DNA of 64,000 nt from G963692885 sp964658655. Lineage in GTDB: Bacteria > Acidobacteriota > Terriglobia > Terriglobales > Acidobacteriaceae. The notes under the pieces were generated by a model. That model had not been told where the DNA came from, made no database searches, and saw only the letters and a list, made by a program, of their open reading frames with translations. The position numbers and the translations under genes were made by a program. This document shows, in pieces, positions 7,519 through 15,472 of the stretch. Location: contig CAZZZL010000014.1 of the NCBI GenBank assembly GCA_964658655.1, forward strand, positions 19,910-83,909, read 5' to 3'. Each line of letters starts with the position of its first letter. The stretch's first letter is position 1.

Positions 7519-8598
7519 TCATGCGAACTGCTCCAGGAAGCGCACGTCGCCGGAGTACATCTGGCTGATGTCGGAGATGCCGTACTTCATCATCGCGATG
7601 CGGTCGACGCCCATGCCGAAGGCGAAGCCGGAGATTTTTTTGCTGTCGTAGCCGGGCTGTTTCTGCGCGACAAATCCAAAGACAGCGGGATCGACCATGC
7701 CGCAGCCGAGCAGCTCAATCCAGCCGGAATGCTTGCACTTTTTGCAGCCCTTGCCACCGCAGAAAATGCAGGAAATCTGCACGTCAGCGCTGGGTTCGGT
7801 GAAGGGAAAGAATGAGGGGAAAAAGCGCGTCTTCACGCTTGAACCGAAGAAGGCTTTCATCGCGTGATCGAGTGTACCCTTCAGGTCGCTGAAGGTGATG
7901 TTGGTGTCGACGCAGAGTCCTTCGACCTGGTGGAAGATGGGCGAATGCGTCGCGTCCGCTGCGTCATTGCGGTGTACTTTGCCGGGGATGACGATACGTA
8001 ATGGCGGTGGTTGCTGTTCCATGGTGCGGATCTGGACCGGCGAGGTGTGCGTGCGCATCAGCAGGCGATCGCGCAGAGGCTTGCGCTCCTGGCCGGCGAC
8101 GACGAGCGTGTCCTGGGTATCGCGCGCGGGATGGTTCGGCGGGAAGTTGAGCGACTCGAAATTGTAGTAGTCGGTCTCGACTTCAGGCCCGATGCCGACG
8201 GAATAGCCCATCGACTGAAAGACCGCGACGACCTCGTGCATGGTCTTGATGAGCGGATGTTCGGCCCCGAGCAGACGCTGGGTGCCGGGCAGCGTGATGT
8301 CGATCGTGTCCGCCGGATTGACGGCTACGGTGGAAGTATTCGAGGCAAGGTCAAGCAGCTCTTCGACACGCGTTTTGAGCACATTGAAGCGCTGGCCAAT
8401 GCTCTTCCGGGCTTCGGGCGGCGCGTTTTTGAGCAAGGCTTCGCTGACCGTTTTCAGACGCCCCTGTTTGCGCCCAAGCCAATCCAGGCGAAACTGTTCC
8501 ACGCCGTCAGGGCCGGTGATTTGTTGGGCAGAGTGTTCGAGTTCCTGGGTCAGGGCTGCGAAGGACGCGTCCAGCTCTTCGTTGCTATAGCCGGGCAC
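7519..8598 (-). CDS. pheS: Phenylalanyl-tRNA synthetase alpha subunit
   Basis: 359 residues, usual length for bacterial PheS. The N-terminal coiled coil (about 1-85) is followed by the class II catalytic core, with LMRTHTSPVQIRTM (motif 2), the cysteine-rich CIFCGGKGCKKCKHSGWIE segment seen in many bacterial PheS proteins, and GFAFGMGVDRIAMMKYGI (motif 3). It activates phenylalanine and forms the synthetase with PheT. The start is GTG at 8598. It is the first gene of the pheS-pheT-membrane protein operon, with a 225-bp divergent region upstream shared with an ECF sigma gene. Confidence 0.96.
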   Translation of the reverse strand: MPGYSNEELDASFAALTQELEHSAQQITGPDGVEQFRLDWLGRKQGRLKTVSEALLKNAPPEARKSIGQRFNVLKTRVEELLDLASNTSTVAVNPADTIDITLPGTQRLLGAEHPLIKTMHEVVAVFQSMGYSVGIGPEVETDYYNFESLNFPPNHPARDTQDTLVVAGQERKPLRDRLLMRTHTSPVQIRTMEQQPPPLRIVIPGKVHRNDAADATHSPIFHQVEGLCVDTNITFSDLKGTLDHAMKAFFGSSVKTRFFPSFFPFTEPSADVQISCIFCGGKGCKKCKHSGWIELLGCGMVDPAVFGFVAQKQPGYDSKKISGFAFGMGVDRIAMMKYGISDISQMYSGDVRFLEQFA

Positions 8599-8823
8599 GG
8601 TCGGCCCCGAGGTAAGTCTCTGTTTCTGCTTGCATGTGTTCTAGAAGGATAAATCAGTACACGAACCAAGATGCGGCGCAGGGGCAGGAGCAGGAAGGGC
8701 CTGTTGCATTTTTGCCTTCGCACCCTCGCGCCGCAAGGACGGGCGGCCGACTTGTGTCCGAGGCGCTACGAATATTCCCGAGCGGAAGTGGCATCCGGGC
8801 GTCTGTCGGAGTAGAAGGGGCTA
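8599..8823. other. Divergent promoter region between pheS and the ECF sigma gene
   Basis: No gene seen. Near the sigma gene the sequence GGCATCCGGGCGTCTGTCGG (8791-8810) resembles ECF-type promoter spacing and composition, which would fit autoregulation, but this is weak. A purine-rich AGAAGGGG ribosome site precedes the ATG at 8824. Confidence 0.4.
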
Positions 8824-9399
8824 ATGACAGCGATTGAGGGCCTGGTCTTGTTTCCGGTAGAGGATGCGCGCACAGAGACTGCGCGACCGGCGGTCGATCT
8901 TGCCAGCCTCGTCGAGACCTATTCCGGGCAGCTGTTCAGGGTGGCGCATTCCGTGCTGCGCGGACGGGCTGAGGCCGAGGATGTGGTCCAGGACGTGTTT
9001 GTGCGGGTGCTGGAGCATCGCCGGACGCTCGATTCAGTGCGTGATATGCGCGTCTGGCTGATCCGCATCGCCTGGAACCTGGCGCTGGACCGTCGGCGGC
9101 GTATCCGACCCGAGCAGATGGATGCCCTGTTTGCCGAGAGCCTGGTGGGCGGCAATGTGCCGGCGGACCGGGCAATCGACGAGGCGCAGCAGATGCAGGC
9201 AGTGCTGGCGGAGATGGAAAGGCTGCCGAAAGCCGAGCGGCAAGTGCTGCTGCTTTCGGCGAGCGAGGAGCTGGGCACGGCTGAGATGGCGGCGGTGCTG
9301 GGCAAGAGCGAATCTGCGGTGCGGGCGCTGCTGTTCCGGGCGCGGACACGGTTGCGTTCCCGGCTCGAAGGCCAACAAGGGACAGGAGGGAAGCGATGA
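8824..9399 (+). CDS. ECF-family RNA polymerase sigma factor
   Basis: 191 residues with both sigma-70 ECF domains. Region 2 spans about 27-95: SGQLFRVAHSVLRGRAEAED, VVQDVFVRVLEH, and the -10 recognition part VRDMRVWLIRIAWNLALDRR. Region 4 spans about 125-182: LPKAERQVLLLSASEELGTA and KSESAVRALLFRARTRLRSR. It recruits RNA polymerase to a small regulon. The stop overlaps the next start (ATGA at 9396-9399), pairing it with a membrane protein likely to act as its anti-sigma factor. Confidence 0.9.
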   Translation: MTAIEGLVLFPVEDARTETARPAVDLASLVETYSGQLFRVAHSVLRGRAEAEDVVQDVFVRVLEHRRTLDSVRDMRVWLIRIAWNLALDRRRRIRPEQMDALFAESLVGGNVPADRAIDEAQQMQAVLAEMERLPKAERQVLLLSASEELGTAEMAAVLGKSESAVRALLFRARTRLRSRLEGQQGTGGKR

Positions 9400-10124
9400 A
9401 GCAGGCGGATGAGGCGATTGATCGCGTGCTGGCCGGCTTGCGGGACAGCGAAGCTCCGGCGGGGATGGAGGGGCGTATCTTGCAGGCGATGCAGGCGCGG
9501 GTTGCTGCGGAGCCGGTGGAGAAACCCGGCTTGTGGTCGTGGCCACGCATGGCGGGTTGTGGAGCGTTGCTGGCTGGATTGCTGGTGGTGGTTGCCGTGT
9601 TGGTGCCGCATCGGGGGCATACATCGGGGCAGGAGCGGGTGGTGGCGAAGCAGGTTGCCGCAGCGCCGGCGATGGCTGCGGAGCCGCCAAGGCCTGTTAT
9701 GCAGGCGCGGGTCCGGGACAGACTGGCTGAGCCGGTGCTGATTCACGCGAAAAGGGCGATAGTCATTCCGAAGGCTGACGTTGATTCAAATGCAGCTGAA
9801 GACGCACTGGCTCAGGAGGAGATGCTGGCACCGAGCCATCCAGCGCCGCCCCTGCCAATGACTACGCAGGAGAAGCTGTTCCGGCAGGCCGTCATTGGAG
9901 AAGATTTTGACGAACTTGCCATGCTCAATCCCGAGGAACGCGATAAGGCGAATGCGAAAGCGGATGACGAGTTCAAGAACTTTTTCGGCACCAAGAAACC
10001 TTCGATACAGGAAGAGCCAGAGGCACAGGGATCGGCAGAAGGCAAGTCCGTGGAACAGAAGCAGGATGAAACCGTGGCGGTAGCGGCAACTGGAGCAAGC
10101 CAGGCGAGTCCCGGACGAAAATAG
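9396..10124 (+). CDS. Single-pass membrane protein, probable anti-sigma factor
   Basis: 242 residues. A short cytoplasmic N-terminus (DEAIDRVLAGLRDSEAPAGM) resembles the start of small anti-sigma proteins. One membrane helix, GCGALLAGLLVVVAVLVP, spans about 52-69. The rest is a low-complexity Ala/Pro/Glu-rich exported region. There is no zinc-binding HxxxCxxC motif, so it is not a classical ZAS anti-sigma. The role is inferred from the 4-bp overlap with the ECF sigma gene and the topology. Confidence 0.6.
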   Translation: MKQADEAIDRVLAGLRDSEAPAGMEGRILQAMQARVAAEPVEKPGLWSWPRMAGCGALLAGLLVVVAVLVPHRGHTSGQERVVAKQVAAAPAMAAEPPRPVMQARVRDRLAEPVLIHAKRAIVIPKADVDSNAAEDALAQEEMLAPSHPAPPLPMTTQEKLFRQAVIGEDFDELAMLNPEERDKANAKADDEFKNFFGTKKPSIQEEPEAQGSAEGKSVEQKQDETVAVAATGASQASPGRK

Positions 10125-10157
10125 CGAACACAAAAAGAAATGACAGGGGAGAAACGC

Positions 10158-10898
10158 ATGAAGATTAATCAAGACACATGCAGCTTTGTTTTAGGCGTCT
10201 CACTTGCGGCAATTGCACTGCCGCACTTGGCTGTAGCCCAGGATACAAAGGAAGTGCCAAATGAAGTGCGCACTTTTACTCTCGCAAATACGCTCGACAC
10301 TAACGACTTTAGCGATGTGCAGACCGCCCTGCGACAGGTCCTCCCGCGTGCACGCCTTTATGCCGTTCCCACTGAGAAGAAGATCGTTTTCAGCGGCAGT
10401 CCTAGCGAGATCGCCGCAGCCCAGAAGCTGATTACCGAACTCGACCAGCCGAAAAAACTGTATCGAGTCACGTACACCATTACTGATCTGGACGGCGGCA
10501 AGCGGATCGGCACGCAACATTTCGCCCTGATTTTGGTCGTAGGAGGGAAAACGGATCTCAAGCAGGGCAGCAGGGTGCCCGTCGCCACTGGCAGCTTTGA
10601 CACGGATAACGCGATGCATCCTACCAATACACAAGTTCAATATCTGGACGTAGGATTGGAGATCGAAGCCCGCCTGGAGGGTGCCGAGGACGGCGTAAAG
10701 CTGAGTTCAAAGATCATACAATCGAGCATTGCCGAAGAGCATTCAAGTGTGGGCCTCCAGGATCCGGTCATTCGTCAAACCGCGCTTGAAGGCTCAACCA
10801 GCCTCACCCCCGGCAAGCCGCTCATTTTAGGCTCGATTGACATCCCGGGCAGCATGCGGCATCAGGATGTCGACGTAGTTGCGGAACTGGTGAAGTAG
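10158..10898 (+). CDS. Exported secretin-like (N-domain type) protein
   Basis: 246 residues. A signal peptide (MKINQDTCSFVLGVSLAAIA, cleavage after about HLAVAQ) precedes a secretin N1-like fold, TLDTNDFSDVQTALRQVLP with KKIVFSGSPSEIAAAQKLI. A beta-rich part follows (YRVTYTITDL, VQYLDVGLEIEARLEG, GKPLILGSIDIPGS) that recalls the secretin core, but it is too short for a pore. ATG 10158 is preferred over 10140 because the AGGGGAGA ribosome site lies between them. It is the third gene of the sigma/anti-sigma operon, so it may be the envelope output or sensor. Function unknown. Confidence 0.6.
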   Translation: MKINQDTCSFVLGVSLAAIALPHLAVAQDTKEVPNEVRTFTLANTLDTNDFSDVQTALRQVLPRARLYAVPTEKKIVFSGSPSEIAAAQKLITELDQPKKLYRVTYTITDLDGGKRIGTQHFALILVVGGKTDLKQGSRVPVATGSFDTDNAMHPTNTQVQYLDVGLEIEARLEGAEDGVKLSSKIIQSSIAEEHSSVGLQDPVIRQTALEGSTSLTPGKPLILGSIDIPGSMRHQDVDVVAELVK

Positions 10899-10915
10899 AG
10901 ATCTCAGCTAAAACA

Positions 10916-10948
10916 AAAAGGCACAGCCGCTGGCTGTGCCTTTTGCTT
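10916..10948. terminator. Strong bidirectional intrinsic terminator
   Basis: AAAAGGCACAGCC (10916-10928), loop GCT, GGCTGTGCCTTTT (10932-10944). The 13-bp perfect stem has A-rich and T-rich flanks on both sides. It separates the sigma operon (plus) from rplT (minus), which end against each other. Confidence 0.9.
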
Positions 10949-10963
10949 TTAGAGACTCTGAAA

Positions 10964-11377
10964 CTAGGCTGCTTTTTCGCTTGTGCCGGTGACATTCACC
11001 GAAGCGCGCTCGGAGGCGGCTTTGGCGACGGCGTCCTTGGCGGTGACGGTCAGGGCGGTGAAGGCGGCTTCGTCATTCACGGCGAGTTCGGCGAGGATCT
11101 TGCGATCGAGTTCGATACCGGCCAGTTTCAGGCCGTTGATGAAGACGGAGTAGCTGAGGCCGTTGATCTTGCAGGCGGCGTTGATGCGGACGATCCACAG
11201 CGAGCGGTATTGCCGCTTCTTCTGTTTACGGCCGCTATAGGCAAACTTGAGGCCGCGCTCGACGGCTTCCTGGGCTGCCTGGTAGAGCTTGGACTTGGTA
11301 AGGAAATATCCACTCGCGCGCTTAAGGATCTTCTTGCGGCGGTCATTGCGTTTCGTACTGCGTTTTACACGAGGCAT
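10964..11377 (-). CDS. rplT: Ribosomal protein bL20 with C-terminal extension
   Basis: 137 residues. The basic N-terminal tail starts MPRVKRSTKRNDRRKKILKR and continues with KKRQYRSLWIVRINAACKI and the GLSYSVFINGLKLAGIELDR block, all typical of bL20, which binds 23S rRNA early in 50S assembly. Usual length is about 118; the last 18 or so residues (AKDAVAKAASERASVNVTG and beyond) are an Ala/Ser-rich extension. ATG 11377 is chosen by alignment to the family. An upstream in-frame ATG at 11446 is ignored. rpmI lies 201 bp upstream, an unusually wide spacing. Confidence 0.96.
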   Translation of the reverse strand: MPRVKRSTKRNDRRKKILKRASGYFLTKSKLYQAAQEAVERGLKFAYSGRKQKKRQYRSLWIVRINAACKINGLSYSVFINGLKLAGIELDRKILAELAVNDEAAFTALTVTAKDAVAKAASERASVNVTGTSEKAA

Positions 11378-11578
11378 GGCTGTTCCTTTTCGCTGCTGTT
11401 CGGGGCGCTGTTTCGCGGCTGGAGGCAGGCAGCGTTCAATGAACACCAGACCTCTTCACACACGTGTTGCCGGCCGGATCGCTACTGGGTGTTGAACACT
11501 CAGCGGGGTTGAGGAACGCTCGACCTCATCCCAGAACCTCTTCATTGCAAAGAGCTTGATCCGGCAACGATAGTTGGA
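11378..11578 (-). promoter_or_regulatory. Long rpmI-rplT spacer, candidate bL20 control element
   Basis: In most bacteria rpmI and rplT are nearly adjacent; here 201 nt separate them with no gene. GTTGCCGGCCGGATC at 11466-11480 is complementary, with a bulge, to GATCCGGCAAC at 11558-11568, giving a long-range stem that would expose the rplT leader. bL20 is known to repress its operon by binding mRNA folds that mimic 23S rRNA. Use of this spacer for that purpose is inference. Confidence 0.4.
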
Positions 11579-11776
11579 TCAGGCGTACGGAATCATCCGC
11601 AGAACCTTTGGCAGATCGGCGTCGGAGACCAGCACCGTCCCACCGAGATGGCGCTTAGTTTTCGTCGCCTTCGAGGTAAGGATGTGGCGCATCTTGGTCT
11701 GGCCGCGCAGAACCTTGCCGGTACCAGTCTTCTTGAAGCGCTTGGCAGCGCCTTTGTGTGTCTTTAATTTAGGCAT
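11579..11776 (-). CDS. rpmI: Ribosomal protein bL35
   Basis: 65 residues, normal length. MPKLKTHKGAAKRFKKTGTG and KVLRGQTKMRHILTSKATK are hallmark bL35 sequence, and the C-terminus ends DLPKVLRMIPYA. It is a small basic protein of the 50S subunit. It heads the rpmI-rplT unit without infC, which is 43 kb away in this window. A TATACT -10 box lies at 11818-11823 on the same strand. Confidence 0.97.
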   Translation of the reverse strand: MPKLKTHKGAAKRFKKTGTGKVLRGQTKMRHILTSKATKTKRHLGGTVLVSDADLPKVLRMIPYA

Positions 11777-11817
11777 GGGTTTCCCTGCTCATTTCGCCGC
11801 TGTTCCGGCATTTCGTC

Positions 11818-11823
11818 AGTATA
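11818..11823 (-). promoter_or_regulatory. Candidate -10 box for rpmI-rplT
   Basis: TATACT on the minus strand, 41 bp before the rpmI ATG, within a 105-bp divergent region shared with the VOC gene. The -35 is unclear. Confidence 0.5.
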
Positions 11824-11881
11824 CGGGAAAATTGGCAGAAATGCGCAGATTTCGCATCGGCAGTCGCTTGTCTCTAGTCCT

Positions 11882-12364
11882 ATGGGCGTGAATCCCGTTC
11901 ATCCCGAGACCCGTATTGGCCATGTTCATCTCAAGGTAGCTGACCTTGACCGCGCTTTGGCGTTCTATCACGGCGTACTAGGGTTCCCGGTGACGACGAG
12001 GCTGGGCAATTCGGCAGCTTTTCTGGCGGCTGGCGGGTATCACCATCATATCGGTCTGAATACGTGGGAGAGCAGTGGAGGGCGGCCGCCGGCTCCGGGG
12101 ACGACCGGCCTGTATCACGTGGCGCTCCTGTACCCGACACGCGCTGAACTGGCTGATGCTTTACGGCGGCTCCTGTCTGCCGGTATCCGGCTAGACGGGG
12201 CGTCGGACCACGGGGTGAGCCAGGCACTTTATTTGCGTGACCCTGACGAGAACGGCGTCGAGCTCTACTGGGACCGCCCGGTTGAAGAATGGCCGAAGGC
12301 GCCTGACGGCAGCCTGACCATGTTCACCCGTCCGCTGGACGTGAAGGCGCTGCTGGCTGCCTAG
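11882..12364 (+). CDS. VOC-superfamily metalloenzyme, catechol 2,3-dioxygenase/glyoxalase-like
   Basis: 160 residues with two beta-alpha-beta-beta-beta modules. The likely metal ligands are His in RIGHVHLKVADL (about residue 15), His in GLYHVALLYPTR (about 80) and Glu in DPDENGVELYWDRP (about 126). FYHGVLGFPVTTR and YLRDPDENG are typical of CatE/extradiol-dioxygenase-like members. The substrate cannot be told. No clear ribosome site precedes the ATG, and GTG at 11888 is an alternative. It sits alone, divergent from rpmI. Confidence 0.75.
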   Translation: MGVNPVHPETRIGHVHLKVADLDRALAFYHGVLGFPVTTRLGNSAAFLAAGGYHHHIGLNTWESSGGRPPAPGTTGLYHVALLYPTRAELADALRRLLSAGIRLDGASDHGVSQALYLRDPDENGVELYWDRPVEEWPKAPDGSLTMFTRPLDVKALLAA

Positions 12365-12506
12365 TACGTAAATGTGAATTCAGGATTCATTCTCGCGACA
12401 GAGGTGTGGCTGCGGGAATAGAATTCGCTCCGTCCATAAGAACGGTTGAGCCCTATCCGCGAAGACGGATGGGGACGACCGCTATCTGTAAGAAGGAGCA
12501 AACCGC

Positions 12507-14036
12507 ATGGCTACTGCTACTGCAATTCGTCCCGGAGTGTTCGGGTTTCCGATTGAGATTCGCAAGCAATATCAGAACTACATTGGCGGCGAGTGGGTGA
12601 AGCCCGCGTCGGGCACCTACTTTGAAAATGTCACGCCGGTCACCGGACAGGTGCTGTGCGAGATTCCGCGGTCGAATGCGGCGGATGTTGATCGCGCGCT
12701 CGATGCCGCGCATGCCGCCAAAACGGCCTGGGGCAAGACATCTGTTGCCGAACGCAGCCAGATGCTGAACCTGATTGCACAGCGGATGGAAGAGAACCTG
12801 GAAATGCTGGCGACGGTCGAGACGTGGGACAACGGCAAGGCGATCCGAGAGACGATGGCTGCCGATCTCCCGCTGGCCATTGATCATTTCCGCTATTTTG
12901 CCGGTGTGATTCGCGCGCAGGAAGGCGGCATTTCGGAGATTGACGCAACTACTGTTGCGTATCATTATCATGAGCCGCTGGGTGTCATCGGGCTGATTAT
13001 TCCATGGAACTTTCCGCTGCTGATGGCCACCTGGAAGCTGGCGCCGGCACTGGCTGCAGGCAACTGCGTGGTGCTGAAGCCGGCCGAGCAGACGCCGCTC
13101 TCGATATTGGTGCTGATGGAGTTGATTGCGGACATCCTGCCGCCGGGCGTGCTGAACATCGTGAACGGATTTGGCCTGGAAGCGGGCAAGCCTCTGGCGT
13201 CGAGTCCGCGTATCCAGAAGATTGCTTTCACCGGTGAGACGACGACGGGCCGGCTGATCATGCAGTACGCCTCGCAGAACATTATCCCGGTGACGCTGGA
13301 ACTGGGCGGCAAATCGCCGAACATTTTCTTCGCCGATGTGATGAATGAAGACGATGCGTTTTTCGATAAAGCGCTGGAAGGTTTTACCATGTTTGCGCTT
13401 AACCAGGGCGAGGTCTGTACGTGTCCTTCGCGCGCGCTGATCCAGGAATCGATTTATGACAAGTTCATGGAGCGGGCGATCAAGCGGGTGCAGGCGATCA
13501 AGCAGGCCAATCCGCTGGACAAGACAACGATGATGGGCGCGCAGGCCTCAAGCGAGCAGATGGAGAAGATTCTTTCGTACATTGACATTGGCAAGCAGGA
13601 AGGCGCGGAAGTGCTGACCGGCGGCCATCGCGCGAAGCTTGAGGGCGACCTGGCTGACGGCTTCTACATTGAGCCGACAATTTTCAAAGGCAACAACAAG
13701 ATGCGGATCTTCCAGGAAGAGATCTTCGGGCCGGTGGTGTCGGTCACGACGTTCAAGAATGAGGAAGAGGCGCTGACGATTGCGAATGACACGCTGTATG
13801 GATTGGGCGCCGGTGTGTGGACGCGCGATGGGAACCGTGCGTACAACATGGGTCGCGAGATCAAGGCGGGTCGCGTGTGGACGAACTGCTATCACCTGTA
13901 TCCGGCGCACGCTGCGTTTGGCGGGTATAAGCAGTCGGGTATTGGACGCGAGAATCACAAGATGATGCTTGAGCATTATCAGCAGACGAAGAATCTGCTC
14001 GTAAGCTACAGCCCGAACAAGTTGGGCTTCTTCTAG
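12507..14036 (+). CDS. NAD-dependent aldehyde dehydrogenase (acetaldehyde type)
   Basis: 509 residues, full ALDH family length. Oxidises an aldehyde to the acid with NAD(P)+. Visible landmarks: the IIPWNFPLLMATWKLAPALA cofactor site with its Lys/Glu in VVLKPAEQTP, the glycine motif FTGETTTGRL, general base Glu in TLELGGKSPN, and nucleophile Cys304 in NQGEVCTCPSR. PTIFKGNNKMRIFQEEIFGP and HAAFGGYKQSGIGRE are near-invariant in the ExaC/AcoD acetaldehyde group. An AAGGAG ribosome site lies 8 bp before the ATG. The DUF779 gene typical of this subgroup follows about 190 bp later, past a repeat insertion. Confidence 0.93.
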   Translation: MATATAIRPGVFGFPIEIRKQYQNYIGGEWVKPASGTYFENVTPVTGQVLCEIPRSNAADVDRALDAAHAAKTAWGKTSVAERSQMLNLIAQRMEENLEMLATVETWDNGKAIRETMAADLPLAIDHFRYFAGVIRAQEGGISEIDATTVAYHYHEPLGVIGLIIPWNFPLLMATWKLAPALAAGNCVVLKPAEQTPLSILVLMELIADILPPGVLNIVNGFGLEAGKPLASSPRIQKIAFTGETTTGRLIMQYASQNIIPVTLELGGKSPNIFFADVMNEDDAFFDKALEGFTMFALNQGEVCTCPSRALIQESIYDKFMERAIKRVQAIKQANPLDKTTMMGAQASSEQMEKILSYIDIGKQEGAEVLTGGHRAKLEGDLADGFYIEPTIFKGNNKMRIFQEEIFGPVVSVTTFKNEEEALTIANDTLYGLGAGVWTRDGNRAYNMGREIKAGRVWTNCYHLYPAHAAFGGYKQSGIGRENHKMMLEHYQQTKNLLVSYSPNKLGFF

Positions 14037-14101
14037 GTACTTGCCGCACGGGCGGACGCGGCTTCGCCGGTACTTGCCGTACGGGCGGACGCGGCTTTGC
14101 C
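14036..14101 (+). repeat. Tandem pair of 33-bp GTACTTGCC repeats
   Basis: Two head-to-tail units, 14036-14068 and 14069-14101, each starting GGTACTTGCCG and ending GGCTTCGCC or GGCTTTGCC, with two differences between them. The first unit begins within the ALDH stop codon. They separate ALDH from DUF779. Confidence 0.85.
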
Positions 14102-14153
14102 CCTTATACTCCCGTTGGTCGCACATATTTTCGAACGTCACAACTATGGGTGC

Positions 14154-14182
14154 CCCGGGTCTGGATTTCCGGACCTGGGTTT
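14154..14182. repeat. Hairpin downstream of ALDH, terminator-like repeat
   Basis: CCCGGGTC (14154-14161) pairs with GACCTGGG (14172-14179) with one mismatch across a 10-nt loop, followed by TTTCC. It could weaken read-through from ALDH into DUF779, or be another dispersed repeat. Confidence 0.4.
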
Positions 14183-14225
14183 CCTAAGTATTTCCCAACT
14201 GCACCCAGTCTCCTGAAGAGTTGAA

Positions 14226-14636
14226 ATGATTACGGAACATTCAAAGCTGGAAGCGATCGGCACGCTGGCACCCGATCAAGTAGTGCGCACCGAAGCCGCG
14301 ACGGAGTTGATGAACAAGCTCGAAGCAATGCATGGGCCGCTGATGTTTCACCAGTCCGGCGGATGCTGCGACGGGAGTTCGCCGATGTGTTATCCGCGGG
14401 GCGAATTCATGCTGGGCGATGCCGATGTGCTGCTTTCGACGCTTGGGGATACGCCTTTCTATATGAGTCGCAGCCAGTTTGAATACTGGAAGCATACGCA
14501 ACTGATTCTGGATGTGGTGCCGGGGCGCGGCGGGATGTTCTCGCTGGAAAATCCAGAGGGCGTGCGGTTTCTTATCCGGTCGCGCGTGTTTACGGATAAT
14601 GAGATTGCGGCACTCCGGGCGTCGGGAAAAATCTAG
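14226..14636 (+). CDS. DUF779 protein, aldehyde dehydrogenase companion
   Basis: 136 residues. The diagnostic block is GPLMFHQSGGCCDGSSPMCY (about 39-58), a Cys-rich motif that could bind metal, followed by LGDADVLLSTLGDTPFYMS, FEYWKHTQLILDVVPGRGG and an ending in GVRFLIRSRVFTDNE. DUF779 genes regularly neighbour acetaldehyde-type dehydrogenases, and this one follows such a gene, which supports a shared pathway. The molecular role is not established. A weak ribosome site (TGAAGAG) precedes the ATG by several bases. Confidence 0.85.
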   Translation: MITEHSKLEAIGTLAPDQVVRTEAATELMNKLEAMHGPLMFHQSGGCCDGSSPMCYPRGEFMLGDADVLLSTLGDTPFYMSRSQFEYWKHTQLILDVVPGRGGMFSLENPEGVRFLIRSRVFTDNEIAALRASGKI

Positions 14637-14660
14637 ACGTCCAGGTGTCGAACTGTCGAA

Positions 14661-15392
14661 ATGATCATGCGCGAAACTGGGACCGATAGCCTTCAAAGGG
14701 AGGCGGAAGTATTCACGCCGTTCGTCGAAGCGGTCTTTGTGGGTGGCCCAAAAACGATGACCGATGAGCAGGGTTCATGGACGTCGTCGATCGGTCGAGT
14801 GCGTATATCCGGCCCGGTGCGGGTAGAGGATCGCGGCATTGAGGGTGACCAGGTTGCGCAGCCGTATCATGGCAGTCCAGATGCGGCGATCTGTGTCCAC
14901 CTGGCGGACCACTACAGGTTCTGGAAGCAAGCAATCGGGATCGATCTTGAACCAGGCGCTGTGGGGGAGAACCTTACGCTGCGCGGGCTTGGCGAAGATG
15001 AAATTTACGTGGGCGATGTTGTGCGTATTGGAAGGTGCGTCCTGCAGGTGAGCGGGCCACGCGTGCCTTGCGCTAACCTGGCACGCCATATTGGTCGCAA
15101 GGACTGGGTGAAGCTGACGATCCGCGAAAACCGGACCGGGTTTTATATGCGTGTGCTTGAACCCGGCACACTGCAAGCTGGCGATCGCTGGAACGTCGAA
15201 GAGCGCTTGAACGAAGATGCGTCGATTTCAGATGTGAATCGCTGCATGTACCTGGATTTTGATCCGGCCTTTGCGAAGCGGATGGTCCAAATGGCCGGCC
15301 TGGGCGACTGGTGGAAGCAACAGGCTGCTGACAAGCGGGAAACCCGCAACAAACACTGGACAGCCGCCATGCTGAATGATCATGCTGAATAA
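14661..15392 (+). CDS. MOSC-domain protein (YiiM-like)
   Basis: 243 residues. The MOSC beta-barrel is seen in VRVEDRGIEGDQVAQPYHGS (about 53-72), which resembles the YiiM-type DRxxxGD(x)Q block, then AICVHLADHYRFW, PGAVGENLTLRGL and the conserved cysteine segment VSGPRVPCANLARHIGRKDW (about 131-150). The C-terminus carries a short three-helix tail (FDPAFAKRMVQMAGLGDWWK). MOSC proteins bind molybdenum cofactor sulfur; YiiM relatives reduce N-hydroxylated compounds. ATG 14661 and 14667 are both possible. The stop is near lipA but 80 bp separate it from the preferred lipA start. Confidence 0.85.
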   Translation: MIMRETGTDSLQREAEVFTPFVEAVFVGGPKTMTDEQGSWTSSIGRVRISGPVRVEDRGIEGDQVAQPYHGSPDAAICVHLADHYRFWKQAIGIDLEPGAVGENLTLRGLGEDEIYVGDVVRIGRCVLQVSGPRVPCANLARHIGRKDWVKLTIRENRTGFYMRVLEPGTLQAGDRWNVEERLNEDASISDVNRCMYLDFDPAFAKRMVQMAGLGDWWKQQAADKRETRNKHWTAAMLNDHAE

Positions 15393-15459
15393 TGCAGGGT
15401 GCAGCTTCATGCGGAGCAACCCTTTCACTGCCCAGTGATCGGGAAAAGGAGCAGCCCAA

Positions 15460-15465
15460 GTACAA
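15460..15465 (+). promoter_or_regulatory. TACAAT -10 box, possible leaderless lipA transcript
   Basis: The hexamer ends 7 nt before the lipA ATG, so transcription would begin at or beside the start codon. No Shine-Dalgarno sits at a usable distance. The -35 is not evident. Confidence 0.4.
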
Positions 15466-15472
15466 TAAAAGT

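Noticed and set aside
10140..10157. Upstream ATG for the secretin-like gene
   Set aside because: The ribosome site lies after it and the signal peptide begins at 10158.
14036..14101. Possible CRISPR array
   Set aside because: Only two 33-bp units directly abut with no spacers, no cas genes are nearby and the unit occurs elsewhere as a dispersed repeat.
15392..15472. LipA start at the TAATG junction with the MOSC gene
   Set aside because: It adds 27 residues outside the LipA family; coupling cannot be excluded but is not favoured.
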